This document shows positions 1 through 25,061 of a stretch of DNA of 64,000 nucleotides, one piece after another. Source of the stretch: Mesostigma viride (Eukaryota; Streptophyta; Mesostigmatophyceae; Mesostigmatales; Mesostigmataceae); NCBI GenBank assembly GCA_009746045.1, contig RPFO01000667.1, positions 3,640,273-3,704,272 on the forward strand, written 5' to 3'. The notes under the pieces were generated by a model. That model had not been told where the DNA came from. It made no database searches and saw nothing but the letters and a program-made list of their open reading frames with translations. A program made the translations under genes and the position numbers. The stretch's first letter is position 1, and every line of letters begins with the position of its first letter.

Positions 1-266
1 CCAAAAAAAAATAAATAAATTAAGCTTTGACGCAGCATATTGTGGGATTTCGTCACATTGCTGTTTAAACAAGATAAACGCCGCTGCCTGTCTTATCCCC
101 AGTTGTTGCCAAGGTTGGTTTATCTCTTGCTGTCATCAGCCCCCCCCCCCCCCTCCCTCAAGAAAGGGATTTCCCCAGGATAATTATCTTTCGCCGTAAA
201 TGTGAAGAAATTGTGTATCGAGACCCCCCCACCCCCCCCACGACACTGCTGCCTCCCGCCTCTCAG
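1..266. other. Upstream sequence, probably intron of the phosphodiesterase gene
   Basis: No coding exon could be supported. The stretch has an A-rich start, C-runs near 140 and 225, and ends in a polypyrimidine tract with a clear AG acceptor at 265-266. Because the next exon opens in phase 0 without a start codon, the true 5' exons lie left of the window or are too short to see here. Confidence 0.5.
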
Positions 267-13820
<13,554 letters not shown>

Positions 13821-14605
13821 CCGTGAGCGACACCGGGTGCTTGCCTTACAAGGCCATGGTGCGGGAGAGAAAACTCCACTTTTTTATAAGATTTCCTCAG
13901 CTACCGTTTATGGCCGGTTATATTTATGCTTGGTAGGGATGTGCGGCCCCTTGCAAGTGGGCGATCTAAGCATTGCCTTAGCGAAGTTTTGTCCACACGC
14001 TTGCGCCCTTGATGACGTACTTCCCACCAGGAGGTGGTAAGTGAGCTAGTCAGTCACGGAGCATGCAGAGAGACTGCCAGCGTGGACTGCAAGTGAAAAA
14101 AAAAGGCAACCTTGCAAATGATTTTATGCAGGACTGAGCCAGTGAAGCAAGTGGAAACGTTGTTGTTTGTTGCGTCACGAACACCCCCCGTGGTCGTGGC
14201 TGATGCGAATGTCCTGTCCCAGCTGCTCCCTCAATCTGGGGTTACTGCAGCAGATATGTGAAAGATTTGGTACGATACTGGATTCTAACACAGGATGTGT
14301 AGCACGTTCATCATCGCGGCACACGAAGCTTTGAGGGAGCCAACGTGCTGCACCTCCTCTTGCCCGCATGTGGCATGGTTTGACGTAAGTTAGTTAACTT
14401 TGTGTGCACCTGCTTCTGATATGAATCCTGGGGGCTGCTTTGGAATCATGACTATTGTGGTGTTTTTGTACAGGACAGATGGTTAGTGTGTTAGTGCGCA
14501 GATATTATGAAATCTGGTCATGTGCATGGCCAGACACTCCTTACCAGTGTAAAAAGTCGACTGCCACTATTATCCTATTAGTTCTGGTGTTTTGGCCTCT
14601 CCAAA
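13821..14605 (+). other. Presumed 3' UTR and downstream spacer of the PDE gene
   Basis: No further exon recognised. A TGTAA at 14548-14552, the poly(A) signal used in many green algae, is the only candidate end signal; it is a common pentamer, so support is weak. Confidence 0.35.
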
Positions 14606-15041
14606 TCCGAATAATTAATTAATTAATTAAAACACGTGCTCCCGTTGGGGAGTCACGGAGCACCGAAGTGCTTTTAATCCCTGTGTGTGCACAACAGGAG
14701 AAAGGGTAGAGACCCCCAGTCTCCTTCATGCCTAAGGCATGCCACAGCTGCATTCGGGCACGCTAGCGAAACGGACACGCTAACGATCCGGCAATCTGTG
14801 GGTGCAATAAGACCCATGTGAGCATGGCATAGCGAGGAGCGTGGGCAAGTAATCTGATCATAGCCAGGACGTAGCATGGCTGTACAAGGACTAAGCTAAG
14901 GCTATGGCTGGTTGTGTACCGTGCGTGAGCGGTGCACGTGGCTAGGTAAGTTGGCACAGCTAGGCAAACATTCTAAGCATGGCTGCCATAGCGGCAGTGA
15001 CTACCAGTGGATACAAGCTAGGGCTATTACTGAGCAAGCTA

Positions 15042-18000
15042 TTCTAGCCCGCTGGGGGCGTCCACATCTTGTGATTGATCATCAGGTCCCCGCCCCTCCA
15101 GTACACCTTGGGCTTCTGGGGGTCCTGCTTGTGGCGGAGGTATTCCAGCCACAGGTCGCGTCGCTGCTGCTGCTGAGCGGGGGTCAGGTCGTCGTCCAGC
15201 GTCCAGGTGAGGTCGTGCAACCGCTTGCGACGAGAGAGGAACTGCTGCTTGTCCTCACGGGAGGGGAAGGTGAGCAGGACTGGTGGGGGAGCCGCCTTAT
15301 CCCGTGAGTGGGGAAGGCGGTGGCACCCTCGCAGTTCTACCTCACCTACCAGGCCCATGAGGGTAAGGAGCTCGTCGGCAAGGGAGGTTAACCCGTGTTT
15401 TTTTAATTAGAACGCGATATATCGCGTTGTAAGCTTTTTTTAGAACGCGTATAGCACCTAAGGAAATTTTTTTTTCATGGTCATGTATATACTTTCCTGA
15501 AAGCCCATAAATCAAAGGATTTTTTGAGCTACTCAGACCTACAAAATGCTTATTCATTAGAGAGATACACTGGTTTGAATACAGGGGGGTCTGACCATGA
15601 CCGCGATTTCTTGACCCTAGGTCACAAGTCATGTGCTTATTCACAAATGGTTCATGAAAAAAATCTGGCTTCTTGCACGAGCTATGGGCAACATATGCAG
15701 GCTCTGTGAAACAAAACTCAGGCCCATTGGGCCACTGGCGGGAGCTATTTTTCATTAGCATCACAATTACAACGCAGTACAACGCAGTGGGAAACATGAG
15801 AGCCCTTGACAACATTACGCAACGACCCGAGCCCCATAAACGGGGCCATAGTGAGCTTGGAGGGTCAAAACGTTGAAAATAGGTGTTGTATAAGTTATAC
15901 AGCATCAAACATGCATCAAACATCATGACTGGATGACCTAATATGACTGAATCAGGCAGCCATAGCCAAAGCATCATCCACTCTCACAACGTGTTGAGCA
16001 CATGCCTCGTGGGAATGGAGGTGCTGGGTTTTCATTCCATAACGCGTGCAATACTGAAAGAAAGAGGCACGTTTAATGCAAGGCTTGGATAGGTTGAGTG
16101 ATCCGGCATGAGCTTACATGCAGGCAAAGATGACGCTGGAATGCATGCTAGCAAATGGTGGCAAGATGCTAACAACACATGATTATACACCATGATTATG
16201 GGCACCCAGCTGATCTTCTTGCACAATCAACGCAGTATAAACCATCAACATCCAATCCTCACGATATATGCACGGCTTGACGACGTATACAGCACCTAAA
16301 TACTGCACAACTGCAACCTGCTATTGCTGACATGCAAGCAACGTCGAGTAGGATGGCGGTCTTAGAGAGGCTGGGCAGAGGTCGGTAGAAATACGTGGAA
16401 AACTGGCAGAAACTAGGTAGAAACACGATATACTTACGCCTGCAAGCACTATTGAGCCGGTGGCAGAGGCCATTTCCAGGAAAATACAGCATACCGTAGC
16501 AATAGCCACGGTCACGCCTTACGCTATTTGCAGGCACCATCATGCCCGGAGCTACCCAATAAAAGTCTGCACAAATCTCGGTTTAGCCGAGAGTCCGGGC
16601 GTTCGGAATGAATAAACATGTGTTAAGAAGTCGAAACACCATGGAAATACCAAGCATGGTGCCGCAGCAGACCCGAGTCTTGACGTAATAATATGTATGC
16701 CGGTTTCCAGGGTTTCCGCATGAAAGTTGGGTGAGAAACTGGAAAAAACTACGTTTCCTTTGCCCCAGTACCTCAACAAACTCGTAGAAACCTAATTATC
16801 AACCTTTGAACGCATCATCATGGTCGTGCTACCCAACAGCCACTGAAATTCGCGCGAAAACTGGCGAGATCTACCTGCCGCCATCGCCGTCGTCTTCACC
16901 TTCGTCCCGCGAAAATGCCTGATTTCAGTGGTACATATTTGTTTGCAGCTGTCACAAAAAAAATACCAAAAATACCAGGATTTTTTCTTGAATTGTATGA
17001 GATGTTTCTGACCTATCTTGAAAGTTTCAGACCAAAAATCGCATGTTTAATAGGTTTGCCACGTGTCAGATTACAACGCGATACATCGCGTTCTAACCCT
17101 ACAACGCGATGTATCGCGTTGTAAAAAAACACGGGTTAACGTCTCACCTGGCTTCTGGGGGAAACGACGCAGCACCACCCGGCAGTCGCGGCGGGCGCGG
17201 TCGGTGGCCTCCCGTTGCTGGGCCTGGCAGAGGTCTTCAAGCTCCTGGAGTTTCGTAGCGATGGCGTCGGTGGTGGAGGCGGTCGCTGTCCGCAGCAGGT
17301 CCGCATAAGAGAGGGGCGGGAGTTCACCCGCATCCAGCCGGCGGGGTGGCTGGGATGCGATGGTGGCCGTCTGCTCCGCTATCTTTAGGACCTGTGAGGC
17401 CAGTGCCTCGGTGTGAGCGGTGATGGCTTCAAGCTTCTTCATGAGCACGCCGCACTTGCCCTCCACCTGGTTGAGGCGAGAGACAAGTGCAGCGTGCGTC
17501 TCAGATGCCTGCGCCGCGGTGTGCAGCGCCGTGAACTGGGGTTGGAGCTTGCGGACGACCTTGGTTTCCACATTGGAGACCCGAGCCTCCACCGTGTTTC
17601 AAGCGTCGTGTTCAGCGAGGTCAGCTTCTCGGCCAACGGCCAGGTCACGTGCTCCTCCAGCACTGCTCGGATGTCATCCTTGCAGAGGGAGGAAGCCGAT
17701 GTGTCTGTCGGCCGCGCAGGCTGGGCTGGGGCGCGGATCTTGGAGTCGATTGTGTCCATAGCTAGGTAGCTGGAAGAAGCTGCATAATGATAGCGAGGCG
17801 GTGGTCTCCCCTGGCAAAGAACCTCTCCAGGTTCTTGTCGCGGATGGGCGCTGTGGCCCCATGGAGCTTGCGTTCCTGTGCTAAGAAACGCACTATTTCG
17901 ACGCATTCGTCGTTGGTCAATTGCAGCCAGTCGCTGAAAGAAAAGCTGTCATAATCTGGTAGGTACTTGCGCCATTTGTGTTCGTGGCATGGTTTCTTGG

Positions 18001-18139
18001 GTTCAGGCGAAGCGCTTGGCGAGGGTTTGGCGGGTAAGCCTGGCGGCTGAACAGTGGCGAGGGCGAGAGGGTTGGGCGGGGCGCTGGGAAGCTGTGCCAG
18101 CTCCTTTTCCAGCCCTCTTTTTGCTTTGGGAGTCGTCAT
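15042..18139 (-). pseudogene. ORF1p-like protein, broken copy
   Basis: Homologous to the intact 454-aa protein at 58049-59413. Begins MTTPKAKRGLEKEL; the coiled-coil and RNA-binding parts follow in shifted frames. Broken by at least two frameshifts (near 17770 and 17590) and by the piggyBac-like insertion at 15392. The last 110 or so codons (15042-15390) follow the insertion and retain the WTLDDDLTPAQQQQRRDLW block. Confidence 0.88.
15392..17135. mobile_element. Non-autonomous piggyBac-like element inserted in ORF1
   Basis: Flanked by TTAA on both sides (15388-15391, 17136-17139). Ends are inverted: CCCGTGTTTTTTTA at the left, its complement at the right. Perfect subterminal palindromes AACGCGATATATCGCGTT (left) and close variants (two at the right) follow. 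Comparison with copy B shows that excising the element with one TTAA restores the ORF1 alignment. No recognisable DDE transposase in 1744 bp; a 211-aa minus-strand ORF at 15342-15977 crosses the border and is likely chance. Confidence 0.88.
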
Positions 18140-18146
18140 AGCTGGT

Positions 18147-19533
18147 GAGTTTCCCGCCATCCTGATCTTCGTCGACTTCACTCAAGGCTTTTGATTAGTG
18201 TCCTCTGGGACGCTCTATGGCCGGGCTGTACTTGCTCGCGCTCGGGCCCCACTCCCCTGATTACCGTCATCCGCACGCTGTATGAGGGGTCGACCACTTC
18301 GGTGCGCACTCAACACGGCATTACCCCGCCATGCCCACTGCAGACCGGCGTCTCAGCAGGGTTGCGTCCTGTCGCCGTACCTGTTGATTATTGTAGTGGA
18401 TTATGTTATGCACCAGGCACGTGCTCGCTTTGCTAGCATTGCAGGCCGTGCCCCTGGCCTAGCGATCGCGAACGAGCTTGGAGAAGGGGGGCCGACTAAC
18501 AAGCAGAATTTACTAGCTGACCTCATTTATGCCGACGACATCACGCTTATCGAGAAGCCAGAGTCTGCCCAACTTTGGCTGGACTGCCTGGCGCTCGAGG
18601 CTCGGGCGGAACCTTGGTCTAGAAATCAGCCCCAAAACGGAGGCCCTGGCCCTCGGCATGGCAGGGCCCCCACCCACACTCCGCCTCTTAGACGATGCCG
18701 AGGTCAACTACCCTACTTCAGGCCGCTTCAAGCTGCTCGGCAGTTGGCTTCCCGACTGCGAGGACGACCTGACGACACGGATCGGCATGGCGTGGGCGCA
18801 CCTCCATGACCACCGCCGCTGGTGGAGCAACCCCGCCCTACCCCGGATCGTCAAGCGTGACCTCTTTAAGGTCGTCATTCTGACGATCCTGACCTACGGC
18901 GCCGAGACGTGGACACTGACGCAGGAGCTGGAGCAACGACTCGACGGCGCCGTCACCAAGATGCTGCGCAAGGCCCTTAACATCCCCTTTGGTTTGCACA
19001 TTAGTAATGAGGATTTGTACGCTGATTTGCCCTATGTTTCCCACCTTCTTAGGCACAGGTGCCTGGGCCTAGCCGGGCACCTGGCCCGCACAGATCAGGT
19101 AGATACATCAGATAGACTAGCTGGCACCAAGCCCGCCCAGCCTGGGCGATATGTCCTACTGACCTGGCGTGCCCCCGGCCGCGCGCGGCAGGGCCGCCAC
19201 CCGTGGACTTTTCGTGATAGACTCGGCATGGACATGTGCTACACTAGACGTGACGGGCTCACCCCCGGGCAGCCTCCTGGTTTGTCTGTAATATGGAGGC
19301 AGATGGTGCGCAAGGATAGATGGCAAGTAGTGATGAAGGAGACCACCCCCAAGCCTGTGGGGGCTCCGCGTGTGACCGCGTATGGCATTCATAGCGATTC
19401 GGGCCGCGGTGCCCACACCCCTGTAACTAGGACCTAGATAGCTTATACCATCCATTCCATCTCATGTTCCCCTCCCACTGAGGACTTATGCTCACGTGAC
19501 GCAGTCGCGTGTCTATTAATTACTTAATTAATT
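18147..19533 (+). mobile_element. 5'-truncated LINE (RT C-terminal half) inserted in copy A
   Basis: Plus-strand insertion into minus-strand copy A, flanked by GCTGGT (18141-18146 and 19534-19539) and ending in an AATTAATT-type tail at 19515-19533. The cut site lies just upstream of the ORF1 start; copy B shows the uninterrupted sequence there. The truncation point falls at RT motif A, as expected from incomplete reverse transcription. Confidence 0.85.
18154..19437 (+). pseudogene. LINE reverse transcriptase fragment
   Basis: Motif A appears as ILIFVDFTQ-F (frame then broken), motif B as QQGCVLSPYLLIIVVDYVM, motif C as YADDI at about 18530, each in different frames because of small indels. 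From 18620 to 19437 one frame is open and carries the post-RT region FKLLGSWL, LTYGAETWTLTQELEQRLD and the HRCLGLAGHLAR segment typical of RTE/Jockey-like LINE ORF2 C-termini. Clade assignment is tentative. Confidence 0.85.
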
Positions 19534-19730
19534 GCTGGTCACATGCGTAACTTTGGCAATTCTGCGTTGCAGCCGTAACCGATTATACTGGCGTGTGCGC
19601 CTCAAAAAAGCGCATCGAATGCAAGTGGTCTGACCGAATTTGGGGCTCAGACGCCAAAGATCTGAACTCCGCCGTCAGCCATACCGCCGTCAGCCATTTT
19701 CGTATCTCTCATCTCATTCTTCCGAATAAT

Positions 19731-19999
19731 GGCTGCATTAATTAATTAATTTCCTTAATTAATCCTTACCAGTGACGCAGTTACGTAATTGACTAGTTTT
19801 AGGTTCAGGTACGTGGAGCCCAGTGGTTAGGTAGAGGTCGAGGCGAGACAGGAGAACCCCGGCGTATCACTATGATAGTGATACTGACTCAATGAGTCTG
19901 CATTATAGTAAAAAGCTGAAGCTTCGAATTATATATGAAACATATAATACTGAGCCACGAGCCACGAGGTAGCCATGGCTGACGGCGGAGCTCATAACT
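19731..19999. other. Spacer with a second ATTAATTAATT motif
   Basis: No gene. Contains ATTAATTAATTAATTTCC at about 19737 and the palindromic TATCACTATGATAGTGATA near 19865. The ATTA repeat may be a leftover 3' tail of another element of the same family. Confidence 0.4.
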
Positions 20000-20100
20000 T
20001 TCACGTTTGAGCACCGAATTCAGCCGAGAACATCACTATCGCTTCGTCTTTCGAAGGCGCACATGCTGATATAATTTTCCGAATCTATTACGCAATATAT

Positions 20101-21552
20101 GACGAGCAAACGCCCCTCGACGCAACGCAGTTTGGCGGATGCGCTCGGCCATGAAAATCCGTCTGCAGCCCAGGCTGCAGCTTCGCCCTCAGGTCCGGCA
20201 GGCAGCGGTGACACTAGTCGTGCACTGGTGGTCGCCCAGCAACCTCCCGGGCTCAATGCCTCGCCATCGGCATCGCCTGACCCTAAACGCGCCCGCTCAG
20301 CCGCCAAAACAGGAGGGTCTTCACGCCCCTCAGAACCGCGCTTTCGGCCCCGGCCTTTCCAGGTACGTCGATGATTACGACTGGACCAACATGTCTCCGA
20401 CCGATGCTATGACATGCATCTTCTTCGGGGACTACGCTTCGCTTTACGACCTGTGCCTCCATCTCCACGACAACAATCGCCTCCTCACCCCGAACGGCTG
20501 CTGCTGGGTCAACATCCACCTGCTTTTCGGGTGCACCCGCCCCGAACTCCAGCATACCATCCTCAACTCCCTTCTCATGCGCTCCGATGGCGAGATCTGG
20601 GCTCCATCCATCTCCGCCCCCCGCCACACTCCGTTCCATCCTTACGGAAGCCTTACAGCAGCACGTGACCCCCCTTGCTGCCGACGTCTCAGCACTGGGC
20701 GGCACGATAACTGCTGAGCTTCCTCACCTTTCCACCACCGTCGCCTCCACCTCCACTGCCGTTTCCGCCTCCACTGCCGACATCAAAGCCCAGCTCCTCG
20801 ACCTCGACCAACGCCTTCAAGCCACCGCCACCGCCCTTGAGTGCTTGCATGACACCGCCGGCCTCACCGCCCAGGCGGTGAAGGACTGTCATCGCTGCCC
20901 AGCCGGCACCTGCTGGCCCGGCCAGTGATGTTCCCTCCACCTGGGCGGACTTGCTTAAGCATCATCATACCACCTCCACCACCTCCACCATCGCGGCACA
21001 ACTCAAGCAACAAGCCCTCGACCTTCGCGAGGCGGCCGAGCTCGACAAGCGCAGCCACAATGTCATCGTCAAGCACCTCGACCAGCCGGCAGGTGAGACC
21101 CCGACGAGCCTTCTCGCGGCACTTAAGCACGACATTCTTGCCCCCATGCAACTCACTGGTGAGCTGCAGATGTCGGCTGTCCGCCTCCCCGGCCCGCGCG
21201 CGGGGTAAGGCTGGCCCGGCACCTGTGCTTCTCACCTTTAACCCATACATGGGGGACAAGCTGGCGTTCCTTACATGGGGTAAGGCTGGCCCGGCACCTG
21301 TGCTTCTCACCTTTAACCCATACATGGGGGACAAGCTGGCGTTCCTTAAATGCCGCAAGAAGCTCTCGGAGACTCGCTTCACGCTGGACGACGACTTGAC
21401 CCTGGCCCAGCAACAGCGGCGACGCGAGCTATGGCCGACCTGACCTTCAGCTCCGGCAGCGCGCAGGGGGGAAGCCGGTGTACTGGAGGGGGGCGGTCAT
21501 CCACGTTGACCACAAGCCCTGGCATGCAGGCCCCTCCTGCCACCTCAGACTA
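20101..21552 (+). pseudogene. ORF1p-like protein, divergent broken copy
   Basis: Starts MTSKRPSTQRSLADAL with the SPSASPDPKR block (compare SPSASPEPKK in B), shifts frame near 20365, and near the end carries SETRFTLDDDLTLAQQQRRRELW, matching the ORF1p C-terminal domain; final residues continue in another frame (YWRGAVIHVDHK-like). At least three frameshifts. A 71-bp segment (21206-21276) is tandemly repeated at 21277-21347. Confidence 0.75.
21206..21347 (+). repeat. 71-bp tandem duplication inside copy C
   Basis: Two nearly identical units beginning GGGTAAGGCTGGCCCGGCAC and differing at the end by one or two bases. Inside the ORF1 region; it adds residues out of multiple-of-three register. 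Confidence 0.95.
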
Positions 21553-22034
21553 GGGAACATATACCAGTAGTGTAGATTAGTCAGGCTTAGCCTAGCATGT
21601 GGCCCACGCGCATGTGCGCCCATAATGGCCCCCATGGATGATGCCTTCAGTATTTAGCTACGCCATGCCTACAATGGGACCTCCCATGGATGTTGCAGTC
21701 AGCATTTAGCCATGCTATGCCTACGCAGGGAGCTACTCTCTGCTGAGATGCCATGTGTACACCAGCTATAGCCTAGCCGCATACCTTCCACCCCATGTCA
21801 TGCAGGCCTTCTAGGCCCTCTCCTCAAGCCGCCTTGTGTGCTTGTGCTTGTTTAGGAGGCATGAACCATCATGGCGGTGCAGGTGCACCTTGTGCACCCA
21901 GAGCAGGTGATAGTTGTACATCCTACACCTGCAGGTTGTCGCCCTGATTGTATTACAAACCCATAGATGCCCCTTTCTCAGGGCTATGTGTTACATATGC
22001 TCCCCGCGGAGCTATGATTTAATTGAATTATAGT

Positions 22035-22479
22035 AATGGACTCTGATATAACGACAACACTTGTAGTAAAGCCAAAGCTACTGGAAATAGGTGCCATGAG
22101 ATGATGTCAATATTTCATTATGTAATTATATTTGTAACTAAAAAAGACTTTTTATATATACAAATGAAAAGTTCAACTGAAAAGCTCGAGCAAGTAGGAG
22201 TAAAACAAGTCAAGTTAGAAGGAAGATGTCAGTTTTCTGTGTTATCGGTACCAAATCACCATGCAATGCTATTATATACATACTTAAATCAGAGTAAAGG
22301 CCGGCACCCGCGTAAAAATAAACAAAGCCAACGCTAACAAGGGATATTATATACATAGTGCAACTAATGGGAGAGCAATAATCCCGCAAAATTAGGAAAC
22401 ACTGTCTTCCTTTGCACAGCTCCCCTGCGCCAAAAGCATCCTCGACATAGCACACAATTGGTCTCATGGGCAAACCGAA
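22035..22479. other. AT-rich spacer downstream of the minus-strand gene
   Basis: No gene recognised. Likely holds the 3' UTR of the minus-strand gene ending at 22480. Confidence 0.4.
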
Positions 22480-24197
22480 TCACCTCTGGATCCCCACTCT
22501 GATATTTGACGCGCTACCATCGAACATCATCTGGTTGGCCGCCTCAACTGCCTCATAGGCCGCCGAGGGCGACCGCATGTGCAGGCCCAGGAAGAAGCAG
22601 CACTCGCTGACTGCCACGCGGCCTATCCTGGCCATGATTGTGATCCCAAGCACCTCGTCTGGCCCCCACCGCACCCTGATCGCGTCGCATATCGACTGCA
22701 GGAGCGCCTGCATGCTCGCCTCACTGGCATCTGTCACGAAGTCCATCACGCGGGCGCCATCGGGCAGGCTGGCAGGGACCTCCCGGGACACCATGTAAAT
22801 CACCCCCCTTTGCGACTTGCTAATCTCAGTCGGGGAGAAGAATGGAGCACCTGGCGTCCCCAAGGGAGAGTGGCCCATGAGTGCCACCGCGGCGGCTTTC
22901 ACGATCCCCTCCAGCTCGTCCAGGCTCATGTGTCTTCGGGACACGATCACCCTATCGCGGCCCAGCCTAGCTCCAGGCAACCCGGCCCCTTTGAAAGAAA
23001 GGTCGCCCTCGCAACGCTTGGTCTCATCACCACCCTGGTCTCCGCCAGGGTGCATGATCTCGGCCTGCAGCAGTGCCACTTGACCGATCGCCCCTCTTGC
23101 GGGTATGTTCTGGATGCCGCTCCGCGGAAGGTGGCAATTCGACCCTGCGGACATGCCATTTGTCAACAGCCTGCCAGTCACCATCTTGTTCGGGTCGACC
23201 TCAGCAGAGACTCGCCCCGCCCAAGGCACCAAGGAAGGGGTCCTCACCGGCCTCTCCTGGACCACGGCCACGACCGGGTCGACCCTAGCCCACCGCCTGG
23301 GGGCGCCCTGGCTGAGTCTGCCCAGCCATTTCTTCCAGAGGCCGCACCAGGGCTGCCCGCGCGTGGCACGCCACGTCTGGTCGCGCTTGGCTTGGGGCGG
23401 CGGGCAGTCGGTGAACAAGGGTGCATCCCCGCTGGACCCGCTGGTGATCTCCCCCACCTCGAGGTGCAGCCCATCAGGTTTATTGACCACGCTGGATGTT
23501 GTCGCCATCGATGAGGCTGAGGCTGATGCCAAACTGTCCTTGGCCATGAGGGGGCCGGAGCAGTCCGAAATGCTGGCACCCTGCCAGGGAATGTCCATCA
23601 GCTCCCCTGCCGTGCTCAAGTCCCACGCATCGGCGGCATGCATCGGGTTGCACTGTCCTGGCTGGAGCTGCAATTGAATGACACCCTCAAGGGACATACA
23701 GCTAGGCCGAGACCTCTCACCTTCCAACTCATCCCGCAAATGCTGAGAAGCAAGAAGCTGGCTTCCCTGCATATCCTCAGATCCGACAAATGCGGAAAAA
23801 TTCGCTTCAACTGTTGGCATTTCATGATCCAGAGAAGCGTATATACACAGTGGTGCCGGCATTCGCCATCCCTGGCCCAGGACCTTCGCCTCAGGGAAAT
23901 AACAGCCAGGGACCACACCAGGAACCACGCTCAAGGTAGGAGGGACCCCCTCTTCTGCATATGCAGTGGCCCCTCCCCTGCCATGGTCATGCATCCGTGA
24001 TGGCCACACCGACAGGGGCGCGTCCTGTGGCCGGCTGGGTCCCTGGGCGGCCTGGCGGGCAGTAGACTGGCAGAGGTCGTTGGGGATGCATTTGACGCCA
24101 CTGGTCGCGTCCACGGGGTCATTGCATGCAATGGCGAGCAGCGCTTGCGGCAGGTGGCGGCTGCTGATGGAGCCCGACACGTGGCAACGCTCGGGGG
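22480..24197 (-). CDS. Unrecognised protein, terminal exon
   Basis: 572 codons to TGA, GC-rich and open throughout. The acceptor CACCTCGCAG precedes the first base at 24197, and phase fits the exon ending at 25062: a leftover G plus CC gives Ala. No known domain recognised. The C-terminal 180 residues look folded (MSLDELEGIVKAAAVALMG, EVPASLPDGARVMDFVTDASEASMQALLQSICDAIRVRW, EVLGITIMARIGRVAVSECCFFLGL), while the middle is Pro/Ser/Gly-rich. The only Met-start reading would begin inside the intron, so the spliced reading is preferred. Confidence 0.6.
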
Positions 24198-25061
24198 CTG
24201 CGAGGTGGGAGGCATGAGTGAACATCAATTAATCATCCCCATGCAGTCATGCATGCCCGAGCATCGGGTTGACCGTAAAAGTTCGCGCCACACATAGATC
24301 GAGTGTGTCATCAGCAGAAGATCGGACCACAGGGGCTATGGGGGTCGAGGGCAAGGGTGGAGGGGGCTGAGCACATATCTTCCAAAGAATGCATGATTCG
24401 CCGAAGCCTGACCGGTGAAACCCGCAATATCAGCCGCATTGGCACTGCAACATGCGTGCCTATGTGCGCACGCGTGCATATGTATCTAGAGCAACACAGT
24501 TTGTGCCAGAACTGACTATAGGCCGCATCAGCCGTATATGCTACCAGTAAGGCAGACAAGGCAAGCTAGTCGCTGGTACAGTTCATCAATAGAATGGAAT
24601 TCTAGCTGAAAGCTCAGACTGCTGAAACCCCACTCTAAAATTCAAAATGTCTAGCTTAGAGCTCCAATCTGAACATACATTTGAACACTTGAGCATCATG
24701 CCTGCAATCCGAGCATCAATGTCGATATGGAAAAGACTGCTTGCATCCTTAGTTGGCTGTACAAAAGCGCTCTGACTGACAGATTAACCTATATCATGCA
24801 TCAAATGAAACAAATCTGCGCGCAAAATACACGGCATCCAACCAGGATCTGAAAACAAATTGCCTTGACGTACCCTCAACCGTCTCTGACTCGTACCTAG
24901 AATGAGTTCCACCAGTTGCACAGACAATCTGGCCGCTGTTATTTAACTCCTCGACCATACAATTAACTAAAAACTGCCCAGACTGTGGCTGACAACTGGC
25001 GCATCATGGCTCATCACTATAGTTCTGCCCATAAATCACAACCTTTTTTTTAGCCACTTAC

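Larger units (their letters stand above)
14616..19720 (-). mobile_element. ORF1-only retroelement, copy A (interrupted)
   Basis: Reads right to left: 5' end at about 19720, 5' UTR matching copy B (19550-19700), ORF1 remnant from 18139 to 15042, 3' UTR, and an ATTAATT tail at 14616. Flanked by 10-bp direct repeats TCCGAATAAT (14606-14615 and 19721-19730). Removing two nested insertions leaves about 1.96 kb, close to the 2.06 kb of intact copy B. No RT belongs to the element itself. Confidence 0.85.
20000..22034 (+). mobile_element. ORF1-only retroelement, copy C (divergent, plus strand)
   Basis: The 5' part resembles copy B (TGGCTGACGGCGGAG near 19977, then shared text to about 20050). The 3' end shares with B the GCCCCTTNCTCAGGG block and a GCTCCCNNCGGAGC hairpin, followed by an AT-rich tail (ATTTAATTGAATTATAG). 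Exact ends are unclear; the 5' border could lie up to 60 bp further left. Confidence 0.65.

Noticed and set aside
15342-15977. 211-codon ORF as a piggyBac transposase
   Set aside because: No DDD motif or Cys-rich tail recognised; it crosses the element border and continues in host ORF1 sequence.
22577-23677. Plus-strand ORFs of up to 311 codons opposite the minus-strand gene
   Set aside because: Antisense shadows of a GC-rich exon; no splice signals or motifs, whereas the minus-strand frame has phase-matched borders.
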